The position numbers were made by a program, and so were the translations under genes. Positions 7,009 through 17,153 of a stretch of 33,115 nucleotides of DNA are shown one piece after another. The notes below the pieces were generated by a model that was not told the DNA's origin, ran no database searches, and saw nothing but the letters and a program-made list of their open reading frames with translations. The number at the start of each line of letters is the position of its first letter. Position 1 is the first letter of the stretch. The stretch comes from an uncultured Clostridia bacterium (GTDB lineage: Bacteria > Bacillota > Clostridia > TANB77 > CAG-508): positions 1 to 33,115 of the forward strand of contig CANRBU010000003.1 in assembly GCA_947628925.1 (NCBI GenBank), written 5' to 3'.

Positions 7009-7040
7009 GTAGAAGTTTTCCAGTTTAGGAAAACCTCTAC
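7009..7040 (-). other. Long stable hairpin before the lysis cassette
   Basis: GTAGAGGTTTTCC and GGAAAACTTCTAC (- strand) form a 13-bp stem with a single G-U pair and a 6-base loop. No T run follows; A-rich sequence and the ribosome-binding site of the 6751-6987 gene come next. It may be an RNA-processing or attenuation element that separates lysis expression from the 8.6-kb ejection-protein gene. Confidence 0.7.
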
Positions 7041-7065
7041 ATTATTTTTATGCCTTTCATGATGT

Positions 7066-10000
7066 TTAACTAACCTTTTTTAGCTGACTTTTGTATTTTT
7101 GTAACATATACTTTTTAGCATAATCTTTTACTTTGCTTTCTAGTTTATCTTGAGCATATAATCCTTGATTTTTATACTTCATATACATTTGACTAGCTAT
7201 GTTGCCATATTCTTCCTGCATTGCTGTTGTCATTTCCAAAGTTAGACCATTTTGTTTTAAAGTACTGCTAGAAGGATAAAATTTTCTTGTTTCAATCTTA
7301 CTAGAATTATTTTCATTTATAACTTTTTTACCTAATGCCACTCTTGCGGTATCAGTTTTTTCACTTTGCAATATACGTATTTTATCTGCCTTTTCTTTTC
7401 CTGACAAATTTTCATCTGCCTTTATAGCCTTAATTTCTTTATTTATACTAGATAATTGTTTTATTGCTTGTGTTATTTTATCTAATTGTGCTGATTCTTT
7501 TTCTGTTATAGTTCCACCGTTTTCTTTTTGCTTTAATTCTGTTTTTAAGTTATAAATATCATCTACTGATTGAGAATTTGAATTTACATTTACAACAAAT
7601 CTTTTGCCTATTGGATCTTGTTCTGCTCCCATGTCTGGTTTTTCTGGAATAACACCAAGAGCACTTAAACCTGAATCTATTAGACGTGTAAAGTCTGTTC
7701 CTAATCCTGCAAAATATCCGTTAATTAAGTTATCTATTTTTGCTGGAGGATAATTTAATACCTTGCCTAGCCAAATTGCAAGTTGAGAATTATAATCATA
7801 ATATTGTTCTGAATTTGGTAATTCTAAATCATAGCTTTTTACAATATCAGTATTATAATAGAAATCCTTATTTACAGCATTTTCTATCCATGGAAGGACA
7901 GCACTAGGCACAGCACCTGTAATAGAATCAGCTGGCATATTATCCATTATTGCATTTTTTAACCATTCTTCAAGTCGTTCTCCTTCTTTACCTTCGTCTA
8001 TATTTCCACTTGCTAAATCAATAATATAATCAGATAAATTTATCATACTCCTTAAAATTCCCTGTGGCTTTTTTAGAGTGATAATAGTATCTCCAACTCT
8101 AAATACAAAATTGTCGTCCTTTTTTCTCTGATTTAATTCATTTATTTCGTCATCATCTGCACCAATAGCTTTTATCATCATGCCAAGTGTAATTAATAAA
8201 CCTAATTTTGCACCTACTCTTTGAGGATTATTTTTTATTTTTTCAGCAAATGTATATGAACTTCCTACTCTAGCTGCGGAGAAAGGTATTACCTTATTTA
8301 TTTCCGATGTCAATGTACCCATTCTACTAAAATCTTGTGTTGCGTCACGTGATTGTAATGCTGCTAAAATTCTTGCGTTTGTTTCCGTTTCTCCTTTTTG
8401 ATTATAATAATCGTAATTCTTCTCAAACACTTTAAACCTGGTAGCTTCTTCTGATAGTTCTGGGATATATGATAACATATCCATTAAACCTTTTAATGGT
8501 CTAAATTTTCTCTCAACTCCTAGTGTAGAACCTTTTATTCCATAAACTTCGCCCATTTGCTCTTGTATAGACTTTCTGTATTGTGACATTCTTTTACTAC
8601 TTGTTGCACCACTTTGTTGATATAGTTTATACAATTCTGCTTTACCTTCTAAATAATTTGGAGCAACAGCTTTCAGTAATTTTTGCATTGTAGAATTTCT
8701 TGCTGCTAAAACATCTATAACACCGATTGCAGTATCCACAAATGGTATGAAGTTAGCTTCTGAATATACAGCAGCTTGCATTGTATCACTTATCATGTTT
8801 GGAATTGCAAAACCTATTTGACCTGTTGTTGCACCAAAACGTAAAGGCTTATTAAGAAAACTTGTTATCTTTAATAAAGTACTTGCCGTATTTTGGTCTG
8901 CTCCCATAAGCGAAGTGAACACATCACTATCATAAAATTGTAAATAAACTCTTTTTCCGTTATCGTCTATAAAACTTGTTATAAGTTCTTTATAATTAAC
9001 ATTTGTATTAGGAGCGAATATCTCCATATTCTTATCTAAATCAAGTTTGCTAGTATCTATACTTTGTCTTTCAAGTTCATTCTTCCACATTTCCAAGCTT
9101 TGTTTACCGATTTTTTTCATAGGAGCTTCTATTTTATCATATACCGCACCAGTTAGACCAGCTTCTTCCCCACTCTTGTATATTGATTTTAAGACATTAT
9201 TAGTTTCTACTTGTTTAATCATTTTAACTGAATTATCAAGGACGTTTTCCAAAACATCTTTAATATCTAATTCACTACCAGTTCTTTTATTGAATATTGA
9301 TTTTATTCCTTTTTTTCTAGCCTGTTGTGAACTTAGATTATCTTCTAGGTTTCTTTGCATAGGAACATACATAGCATTACTTTTTCTTAAATTATCAGCA
9401 AGTTCCTGAGTAATTAGCCTATTATTAACTGCATATTGTAGAACACCATCTAATGTAGCATGAACTAAATCAGCTGCTTCTTGTATCTCGGCGTCACTTG
9501 AGAATTGTTCTATAACGGCTTTGCTATCACGAGTTCTTAAACCTGTTTTTAACCTTTTAGCTTTATATTCTAAATCTCTTTGTGCTACTAAATATGCTCT
9601 TAAATCATTCCATCTTTCTTCATCGTTTCCTAAAATTTCACCTAATTGATTAAGTCCAGGGAATAAGTATTCTCCGTTTAAATCAATATATCCATCTGTT
9701 AGCATGCTAATTGCTTTTGAATCAGCACCATTTAATAACCTGGTCATGTAATAAATATTTTTACTAGCTTCGATCTCACTTGCTTTTTTACCTTGTGCTT
9801 TTGCAAACTCTTCATTGACAACCTTTAAAGCGTAATCTTTATCCCATATGTGTTTTACAAGATATTCTTTTACTCCATCTTTACTTAAACTTACTTTTTC
9901 TGTTCCAATACTTTGATTTCCTAGTTGTCTATTACGTGGTGTTTGATGTATGTAATTGTAAATTTGTTCTTGTACTGTTGAAATAAAATTGTTAAAATCA

Positions 10001-13000
10001 TCATCTTGATTTCTTAGTCCTTCTAATACTGTAACTGATTGAGGATAATCGCTTTTTGCTTGTTCTGGCACAATTGCATATTCTCTTACAACTTCTGCAA
10101 AACCTTCGTCAAGTTGCTGTGTTCTAGGAGCGTCTTCATATCCGCCATGTTTTTTTACTGCTTCTAATAATTCAGAAGAAATGCTTTCTTTATCTATATT
10201 TATCCTGTTTCCTAAGTCTAAAGCATGTCCAACTTCATGAAGAACATTGTCCATATCCTTATACTCTTTTACTCTTATAACATCTCTTGTTGGTTTGTAT
10301 AGACCATATGCTCTTTCTCTAAAATGACCTTTCTTTAAGTTTAAGCCTAGATAATCTTCTATAGTTTTTCTAATGTCACTACGACTTGTTACTGGAATAT
10401 CCTCATCCCAATCGCCAGTTTTTTCAAGAAGTTCTATTTGTTGCTCAATAAATCTGTCTGATCCTTCTGCATTTGTCTTAGCGTCATTTTCTACATTGTT
10501 GTTTATATCCTCAGCTCTATAAGATTCTTTTCGTATTTCGTCATTATTGTATAAACTCAATAATGTTTGGTCTATAAAGTCATTAGGTTTTCGTTCGTCA
10601 TATGGTGTGTAAGAAGTATCAGTATTTACTTTTGACTCTTTTTGTGGTATACTTATATTAGAAGTCAAGTTGCCTCTCGTCTTGGACGTTGAACTAGGAG
10701 CATTATTGCTATTGGTTAAAGCAACGGCTTCTTTTTTATTTTTTATTGGCTTTTTCCACATAGTTTTAACGTATAAAGAGTTATTATCTAAATTTGGAAT
10801 AACCTCTACAACATATGAAATATTATCATTGTATTTTTTAATATAACGTATAGTATTTCCTTGTTTATTATCAGAGCCTTTTATAATTTTATCGTAATTG
10901 TTTATTATATCTGGTATCTTTTCTATATCTTTTACTGTAATTGCTATTTGTCCTTTTTTCTTTTCCATTTCAACATTTCCGTGTTGCTTAATAATGTGTC
11001 TTATATCATAATCTGATATAATATGATTTCTGCCAGATATATCAATACCATATAATTGTTTGACTTTATCTACAACATTTTGTGTAGCAATACCTAAAAA
11101 AGTATTTTTTCTTGAGTTTTTACTTATAAGAGCATTTTGTATTCTCTTATGTAATTCTTTTTTTATTTCTTCATTCGTTGTAGTTTGATTAGTTTTGCTT
11201 GTACTTGTCTTTGATTTTTTCATATAACGTATATCATCATTGGATGTTGGTGTTGTATTGTCTACGTTTTTAATTTGATTAGAATCAAAAGGTATAGCTA
11301 CTTGGTGTCCTATTCCTCCATGTTTGCCTCCTGTATCTAAAATACCATCATAACCATTAGCTTTTAATATATCTGTTACCCAGTCTGGTATTACAGTCCA
11401 AGCATGTGTTGTTCCTTCTTTTATATCATCATGTAATTTTTCTATCCATTTTTCAGGCTCTATATTAGATTTATCCCACATATCTGCACTATATTGTTCG
11501 CCAATCTTAGCTGTTTCTGAAGCACGTTCTAATTTTTTTATCATATCTTGTGAAATATTTGAAGTATCAAAAGGATTAGTAATGTTTAAATATACTTCAT
11601 ATACTTTACTATCATGTTTAAAAAGGTCTAAATAGGTTACATTTTCTCCTGTTACATAATCTAACACTTTTTTAAATTCTCCCATTTGCTCAGGAGTATA
11701 GTATCCACTATTTATGAATAAATCTACTAAAGCATTTATCGCGTCATTTCCATTATTTTTTAATAAATATTCGTATTCATTTCCAAAAGAATCTATAGAA
11801 GCATTATCTTTGAATTGCAAATTATAATCTTCATCAAATCCAACATTATAACCTTTTTCTCTTATTAAATTTTTCTTGTCTGTAGCTAACAATTTCCAAT
11901 AACTATCTAAACTCATATTGTTAATTTTAAATAAGTCTTTTTCTGATTCATATTCTCTTGATAAGCTTGTATCTTGCTTATCTACAGAATAATTTGTTGC
12001 AATATCTTGGTTATCTGTAAAAAAAGCCATTGGACCAGAAGTTGCTTTGTTTGGATCAAATACATTTCCAACTCTATCTGCTCTCATTGTTCCATGATAC
12101 ATTGTTTTTAAGTTACCTTTTGTATCTCTAATCTTACTATCTTTGAAAAATACTTGTTGCTGACGTGATAATTTTCTACCCTGGTTATCAACTTCATTTT
12201 GAACTTTAGTTGATTTTTTAGGTATTCTTTCAAAAGGCAAATAATCTTCGCTACTTTCCTGTGTTATAGTTTGATTATTTTGTGTATTATTTTGGTTTTT
12301 TTGCATAGACTTAGTATTATTACTACTATCATTTTTTTGACTAATAGAGTTGACATTTTTATTTTTTCGTGCTATATTAGTAGTAATAGAACTACCATTT
12401 GTTTTGGTAGCAGAGTTGGTGCGTCTAGGTAATTGTAACCTAGCCCCAGCAACTCCAGAGTTGGTGTGTCTAGGTAATTGGAACCTAGCCATATCAACTT
12501 TTTTTATTACTCCCCTATCTATGTCATATAAAATTTTATCATTTTCAAGATTCTTTTTCATGAATTCATCATAATTGTCTTTACCATAAGCACTAGTCAT
12601 TACATTTGTGTTAATTTCTACATCATTTATTTGTCCTTTACCATCTATCTTTATACTTGCTATTATTGTTCTATCTTGATTATCTGCTAAATAAGTTGTT
12701 AGTACAACGCTATCACTCCTTGTATTTGATTCTACAATGTCTAAAGGATTATTTATTGCTTCTGGAAGCTGTTTTATAATGTCTATTCCTAATCCATGAT
12801 AGTTAGCGTTAGTATCTGTTCCATTACTTTCCATTATTGTATGTAAATGTTTTTGTGTCATCGTAATTGGTAAATTAGTTAAGCCTATATCAATAAGTGG
12901 TTGAGGTGTCTTTGATAATAAAGTCAACATATCATTTTTAGAAAATGTACCTTCTATTACAGCGTCTACTTGTCTACTAAAATTTTTGATGTCTTTTTGT

Positions 13001-15651
13001 AAATCACTTTTTCCTTTTGTTTCTATTTCGTTTCCTTCAATGTCAAGTTGTCCTTCTACAGGTCTATTTTCATTAAGTGTCATTTCTTTTATTGCGTCTT
13101 GTACTGCTTGTCCTGATATTTTTCCATCAACTGCTTTTATAGTATTGCTTTGTACTACGTTTCCGTCAGTATCCCATTGTTCCACAACAACATTATCGCC
13201 TTGCTTTGACAACGCAATTGAACCTGTTTCATTTCCGTTTTCGTCATATGTAGTTACATCTGATATATCCCAGTCATAATCGTAAACATCTTCTATTTCA
13301 TCTGCCGTGTATTGTATATTACTATCAAACATGCCTATTGTTTTGTTTATATCTTGTAATGTATAGTCATGATTGCCAGTATGAAATTGACTGTCTTGTG
13401 CTTGCATATTTTCGCTTTGAGATACATTATTATTGCCAGGCATATAATTTGTTACCTCATTATTCAAATTGTCTGTATTTTGATTTACAGGTGTCTGAGT
13501 GGCAATAATATTATTGATTTCTTGTCCTAAATATTGTCTGTTTTTAATCTTATTGCTATCTATACCATAATTGTTTAATATTTGTTTTGTTTCATCAGTA
13601 GAATATAACTTATCTTGCTCAGCAATTTCTTGTATTTGATTTTCATTTGATATAACATTTTTATTATTGCTATTTTCTCTTTGTTTCATTTCAGTACTTG
13701 CTTCATTAAGTATATTTACAATATTGCTTTTAATATTGTATCTTGCCTTGCTTACTTCTTCATTAATACTTTTTACTCGTAAGTCAGATAAATTTTCTAC
13801 TTTTTCATTAAATGCTAGTTTTGCTTCCAATGCATTTTCAAAAGGTGTATCGTCTAATAAAATTCCAGTATCTTTATCAATTACATTAAAATAATCATTT
13901 TGAGTTAATACAACTACTGGAGATACATCTAAATTATTATTTTGATTTGCAAATTCTTCTCCAAATACGCTTGAAACATTTTGAATTTTCCCTTTATCAT
14001 CTGGTGAAAATTTAATATTGTAATATGTCTTTATTCCTTCTTTTTCCAATATATTGTTTTGATTAGCATTAAGTGATAGGTCTTCTTGTTGTACTATTTG
14101 TTCTGCTTGATTTACCCAATAATTTGCTTCTACATCTTTAAAATCGCCTCCACCTATACCTAACATATTCATAATTATTGTTGATAAGGTTGTCATTTTT
14201 GCTGTTTCAGTTTGTTCTTTCCACCACTGCTCAAAACTTGGTAATTCTTTATTATTTACTAGTTTATCTATAATGTAATCTAAATTGTTTTCTGTAAATT
14301 CCTCTATATTTTCGCCTATTATTCCTCGTGTTATATGAGCAATTTGTCTGCCTGCATTACTTTTGAATCTGTCAGCAATAAATTTTGTTACTCTATCTGA
14401 AATAGCTGTTCCAGGTATTTTAGTTTTACTTGTACCTCTTGTTAAAATATCTGTATCAAACATTTCTTCTGTTTTCTTAGAAACATAACCTTTTGCAGTA
14501 CCAGTTATAAAAGCCTGAACAATATTATCTGGGTTTTCATTTAAGACTTCTTGTGCAGCATTTCCACCTACAGAAATACCTTGAGCATTCGTTCCTGACA
14601 TTCCTGTTGCTGTTCCTATTGCCCAATCCGCTAACATATAAGAAATAGTACTAGATATTTCGCCAGAAGCTCTTACAAATTCATTTTCTACATTACTATT
14701 CTTAAATTCTTCATGATGAGCCTTTCCATATATAGTATTACCAGTATCTACAATGTTGTTATATAGATTATCTAAATTTTCGCCAGTTTCATCGAAACCT
14801 AAATATTTTGTTATATCAGCAACAGCTCTTATTCCTAACGCTGCTACAGTAGTCACAACGTTTGCAAATCCTCCAGCAGCAGACATTGCACCACCTTTGA
14901 TATTATTTAAAGTAGTTTCAGCCCATTCATTAAAAGCGTCTACTCCTCCTTTTTTTATATTTTCATTTTTTTGTTCAGCTTCTACTTGAGCTTTAATTTC
15001 AGATTGTTTCGTGGCAGTAAGAGGTTTAGCATTTTTTATTTCTTCCGATGTTGATAATCTCATTTCTGTTTTATTTGCTTTATCTTGTGGTGTTTGTGTT
15101 ACTGTTGGTATAGAGGATTTTTTTAACTCTTGTTCTAACTTTGCTTTTTCTTCTTCTGACATTTCTTTTTGATTACTACTTTTTGTATTATTCAATCCAA
15201 AATTTATTGATGTTTCTAAAGAATCTACACTAGCTTTAACTAAATCATCCATTTGCTCTTTTGTTAAGGTTTGTTTTTTATTTTCTTTGGTTTCTGATTG
15301 TGTAGATGTTTTTTCTATGTTTTGCTCTACTGGTGTACTATCAACATTATTTTGAGTAGTATTCCCTGTTGACAGATATTTTTTAAATTCATTACGTATT
15401 CCATCAAAATCTGTGATAAAGCCATCTTTATCTACCTGTGATGTAATATTGCCAAGGCTACCAAAATCGTCAAAAGTATCGCTATTAAAATCAATATCTG
15501 CTTCATCTACATTAAAATCCATATCTATATCATCAGGATTAGAATAAGAAATATATTTTTTAAATTCTTTTTTTATTCCTTCTGTATTAGTTATAAATCC
15601 GTCTTTATCACGTTTTTCGTCTTCGTCATCTAAAAGATAAAGTTTTGCCAT
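7066..15651 (-). CDS. Giant polyvalent internal virion/ejection protein
   Basis: 2861 residues, start after AGGAGG. Segments in order: two copies of a motif KDGFIT..GI..EFKKY at residues 15-35 and 74-94; disordered Gln/Asn/Lys-rich stretch; Gly/Ala-rich hydrophobic part at about 250-290 and 330-500; MuF-C-like segment at about 880-1055 (LPITMTQKHLHTI, then HGLGIDIIKQLPEAI, then VVLTTYL); ADP-ribosyltransferase-like domain at about 1160-1465 (TMYHGT, AFFTDNQDIATNYS, FDSNQIKN); PBECR-type (Barnase-EndoU-ColicinE5/D-RelE-fold) nuclease at about 1500-1640 (YGIDISGRNHIIS, DIRHIIKQHG, YVKTMWKKP); zincin with HEVGHALD at about 1805 and a distal DEGFAE at about 1847; a long LPD-like helical C-terminus at about 1915-2860 (FLNKPLRFGATTGQIGFAIP). 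Such polyvalent proteins are known to be injected with phage DNA to act on the host. The ART catalytic Glu is not obvious (HQVAIPF at its place). Domain names are from motif memory, not a search. Confidence 0.85.
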   Translation of the reverse strand: MAKLYLLDDEDEKRDKDGFITNTEGIKKEFKKYISYSNPDDIDMDFNVDEADIDFNSDTFDDFGSLGNITSQVDKDGFITDFDGIRNEFKKYLSTGNTTQNNVDSTPVEQNIEKTSTQSETKENKKQTLTKEQMDDLVKASVDSLETSINFGLNNTKSSNQKEMSEEEKAKLEQELKKSSIPTVTQTPQDKANKTEMRLSTSEEIKNAKPLTATKQSEIKAQVEAEQKNENIKKGGVDAFNEWAETTLNNIKGGAMSAAGGFANVVTTVAALGIRAVADITKYLGFDETGENLDNLYNNIVDTGNTIYGKAHHEEFKNSNVENEFVRASGEISSTISYMLADWAIGTATGMSGTNAQGISVGGNAAQEVLNENPDNIVQAFITGTAKGYVSKKTEEMFDTDILTRGTSKTKIPGTAISDRVTKFIADRFKSNAGRQIAHITRGIIGENIEEFTENNLDYIIDKLVNNKELPSFEQWWKEQTETAKMTTLSTIIMNMLGIGGGDFKDVEANYWVNQAEQIVQQEDLSLNANQNNILEKEGIKTYYNIKFSPDDKGKIQNVSSVFGEEFANQNNNLDVSPVVVLTQNDYFNVIDKDTGILLDDTPFENALEAKLAFNEKVENLSDLRVKSINEEVSKARYNIKSNIVNILNEASTEMKQRENSNNKNVISNENQIQEIAEQDKLYSTDETKQILNNYGIDSNKIKNRQYLGQEINNIIATQTPVNQNTDNLNNEVTNYMPGNNNVSQSENMQAQDSQFHTGNHDYTLQDINKTIGMFDSNIQYTADEIEDVYDYDWDISDVTTYDENGNETGSIALSKQGDNVVVEQWDTDGNVVQSNTIKAVDGKISGQAVQDAIKEMTLNENRPVEGQLDIEGNEIETKGKSDLQKDIKNFSRQVDAVIEGTFSKNDMLTLLSKTPQPLIDIGLTNLPITMTQKHLHTIMESNGTDTNANYHGLGIDIIKQLPEAINNPLDIVESNTRSDSVVLTTYLADNQDRTIIASIKIDGKGQINDVEINTNVMTSAYGKDNYDEFMKKNLENDKILYDIDRGVIKKVDMARFQLPRHTNSGVAGARLQLPRRTNSATKTNGSSITTNIARKNKNVNSISQKNDSSNNTKSMQKNQNNTQNNQTITQESSEDYLPFERIPKKSTKVQNEVDNQGRKLSRQQQVFFKDSKIRDTKGNLKTMYHGTMRADRVGNVFDPNKATSGPMAFFTDNQDIATNYSVDKQDTSLSREYESEKDLFKINNMSLDSYWKLLATDKKNLIREKGYNVGFDEDYNLQFKDNASIDSFGNEYEYLLKNNGNDAINALVDLFINSGYYTPEQMGEFKKVLDYVTGENVTYLDLFKHDSKVYEVYLNITNPFDTSNISQDMIKKLERASETAKIGEQYSADMWDKSNIEPEKWIEKLHDDIKEGTTHAWTVIPDWVTDILKANGYDGILDTGGKHGGIGHQVAIPFDSNQIKNVDNTTPTSNDDIRYMKKSKTSTSKTNQTTTNEEIKKELHKRIQNALISKNSRKNTFLGIATQNVVDKVKQLYGIDISGRNHIISDYDIRHIIKQHGNVEMEKKKGQIAITVKDIEKIPDIINNYDKIIKGSDNKQGNTIRYIKKYNDNISYVVEVIPNLDNNSLYVKTMWKKPIKNKKEAVALTNSNNAPSSTSKTRGNLTSNISIPQKESKVNTDTSYTPYDERKPNDFIDQTLLSLYNNDEIRKESYRAEDINNNVENDAKTNAEGSDRFIEQQIELLEKTGDWDEDIPVTSRSDIRKTIEDYLGLNLKKGHFRERAYGLYKPTRDVIRVKEYKDMDNVLHEVGHALDLGNRINIDKESISSELLEAVKKHGGYEDAPRTQQLDEGFAEVVREYAIVPEQAKSDYPQSVTVLEGLRNQDDDFNNFISTVQEQIYNYIHQTPRNRQLGNQSIGTEKVSLSKDGVKEYLVKHIWDKDYALKVVNEEFAKAQGKKASEIEASKNIYYMTRLLNGADSKAISMLTDGYIDLNGEYLFPGLNQLGEILGNDEERWNDLRAYLVAQRDLEYKAKRLKTGLRTRDSKAVIEQFSSDAEIQEAADLVHATLDGVLQYAVNNRLITQELADNLRKSNAMYVPMQRNLEDNLSSQQARKKGIKSIFNKRTGSELDIKDVLENVLDNSVKMIKQVETNNVLKSIYKSGEEAGLTGAVYDKIEAPMKKIGKQSLEMWKNELERQSIDTSKLDLDKNMEIFAPNTNVNYKELITSFIDDNGKRVYLQFYDSDVFTSLMGADQNTASTLLKITSFLNKPLRFGATTGQIGFAIPNMISDTMQAAVYSEANFIPFVDTAIGVIDVLAARNSTMQKLLKAVAPNYLEGKAELYKLYQQSGATSSKRMSQYRKSIQEQMGEVYGIKGSTLGVERKFRPLKGLMDMLSYIPELSEEATRFKVFEKNYDYYNQKGETETNARILAALQSRDATQDFSRMGTLTSEINKVIPFSAARVGSSYTFAEKIKNNPQRVGAKLGLLITLGMMIKAIGADDDEINELNQRKKDDNFVFRVGDTIITLKKPQGILRSMINLSDYIIDLASGNIDEGKEGERLEEWLKNAIMDNMPADSITGAVPSAVLPWIENAVNKDFYYNTDIVKSYDLELPNSEQYYDYNSQLAIWLGKVLNYPPAKIDNLINGYFAGLGTDFTRLIDSGLSALGVIPEKPDMGAEQDPIGKRFVVNVNSNSQSVDDIYNLKTELKQKENGGTITEKESAQLDKITQAIKQLSSINKEIKAIKADENLSGKEKADKIRILQSEKTDTARVALGKKVINENNSSKIETRKFYPSSSTLKQNGLTLEMTTAMQEEYGNIASQMYMKYKNQGLYAQDKLESKVKDYAKKYMLQKYKSQLKKVS
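12413..12490 (-). repeat. Duplicated 33-bp palindromic segment inside the ejection-protein gene
   Basis: Two 33-bp copies (12413-12445 and 12458-12490) differ at two positions and are 45 bases apart, a multiple of three. Each contains the hairpin CTAGGT-7 nt-ACCTAG and encodes AR(F/L)QLPR(H/R)TNS. They sit at the junction between the MuF-C-like segment and the next linker. Confidence 0.85.
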
Positions 15652-15664
15652 TATATCTTCCTCC

Positions 15665-17140
15665 TTATTGAATATAAGATGATAAATCTACACCTATGCT
15701 TTTACCCCAATTAAGTACAATATTAGGATTTACTCCAGCAGTCATCTGTAAAGTGTATATTTTTCCATTTTTTACAACTTTTATTAATCCATCTTTTATT
15801 GAGATACTATTTGAAGTACTGTTTTTATTTGAACTATTTGAGCTACTTGAATTATTAGATGATGTTGAAGTGCTATATTTATTTTTCATTTGATACTCAT
15901 ATTCTGTAAGTTCTTTACTTCTTTGAGTTTGTAAATCACTTTCATATTTTGCAAGTTCTTTGCTTTTTTGTGTATTTAAAGCACTTTCATATTCAGCTAT
16001 TGCTTTGCTACGTTGTATATTCAAATTGCTTTCAAACTCTGCTAACCTTCTATTGTTTTCATAATCTAATTCACTCTTTAATCTTGCTAAGGCTTCTTCA
16101 TTAGCTCTTTGAATTTCAAGTTGTTCTCTCATTTTCTTTAGTTCAAACTCCTGCTGTTCCTTAGCCATACGTGCTTCTCCTGATAGAGTTCCTACAGCTA
16201 CACCTAATACTTGACTTGCTTCATTATCAACATATCCTAGCTCATCTACTCTTTTCCAAGCATTTTCTAGTGCTTTTTGTTGCTTTTCAAACTCGAACTT
16301 TTTATTTTCAAATTCTCTGTCCTTTGCGTCTTTCCAATAAGTAAATTGTTGAGTATCATAATCCATAACTAGTTGAGCTGTTGTTGCTAATTGATTTAAG
16401 TATTCCATATATCTGTCATGTGCTTTTTCTTCATATTGTGGTATAAGCTCAGATACAATTCTAGCAACTCTTTCTGCTGTTGCTGTACTATTTAAAACAC
16501 CACTTCCAGCTAAGCTTTGCAATGTGCTATTAGCTGCATATTCTGTTGCCATCTGTAATGCTGAATCCTGTGTAGGATCATATTCAAAACCTGAATTAAG
16601 TCTTTCTATCATTTGAGCTATTAAAGAGTTTATTGTATCAGCATATGCACTTTGATACTGACCTTCTACTGAATTAAGATTTGATGTTGTTGGTGTAACA
16701 ATAGTTGTATTGAAAGATGTTTTCTTTACGCCACTTGGATTGCCGTTACTTGGATTTGTTCCGTAATTGCTTTGATAACTTGAATATATATCGTTAAAAT
16801 CAACAACATTATTATTTTGTGTTCCTTGATACTGTTGTGGACTTGGAGCATTATTGCTTTGGTTAGTATTTTGTTGTGGTTCATTTGAAATAGTTGCAAT
16901 ATTATTATTTTGCCCTACATTTTGTTGTGGTGTTGAGGGAGCTACTTGAGGTTGTATTTGTATAGGTATTGTAATAGGACTTATATTTTGATTATTGCCT
17001 TGTGTAGGTTGTACTCCCTGGGTAGTATTAGCATTTGGTGTGACAGGTTGTTGATTTTGTACTTGTGCTGCATTTTGTGTAGGATTATTACTTACTTGTA
17101 TTGGTTGCCTTCCAGCTACATTTAAAAATGTATTTGGCAT
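15665..17140 (-). CDS. Coiled-coil internal virion protein
   Basis: 491 residues, AGGAGGG before the ATG. Residues 1-120 are Gln/Asn/Pro-rich and probably disordered. About 160-330 are helical (LQSLAGSGVLNSTATAERVA...). About 330-410 form a charged coiled coil with near 15-residue repeats (AEFESNLNIQRSK, AEYESALNTQKSK, AKYESDLQTQRSK). A Ser/Asn linker and a small C-terminal domain (IKVVKNGKIYTLQMTAGV) follow. Position between the tail-hub genes and the giant ejection protein, plus the Ala/Gly patch and coiled coil, suggest an ejected or internal virion protein of podoviruses. No catalytic motif. Confidence 0.65.
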   Translation of the reverse strand: MPNTFLNVAGRQPIQVSNNPTQNAAQVQNQQPVTPNANTTQGVQPTQGNNQNISPITIPIQIQPQVAPSTPQQNVGQNNNIATISNEPQQNTNQSNNAPSPQQYQGTQNNNVVDFNDIYSSYQSNYGTNPSNGNPSGVKKTSFNTTIVTPTTSNLNSVEGQYQSAYADTINSLIAQMIERLNSGFEYDPTQDSALQMATEYAANSTLQSLAGSGVLNSTATAERVARIVSELIPQYEEKAHDRYMEYLNQLATTAQLVMDYDTQQFTYWKDAKDREFENKKFEFEKQQKALENAWKRVDELGYVDNEASQVLGVAVGTLSGEARMAKEQQEFELKKMREQLEIQRANEEALARLKSELDYENNRRLAEFESNLNIQRSKAIAEYESALNTQKSKELAKYESDLQTQRSKELTEYEYQMKNKYSTSTSSNNSSSSNSSNKNSTSNSISIKDGLIKVVKNGKIYTLQMTAGVNPNIVLNWGKSIGVDLSSYIQ

Positions 17141-17153
17141 GTTTTTTCCCTCC

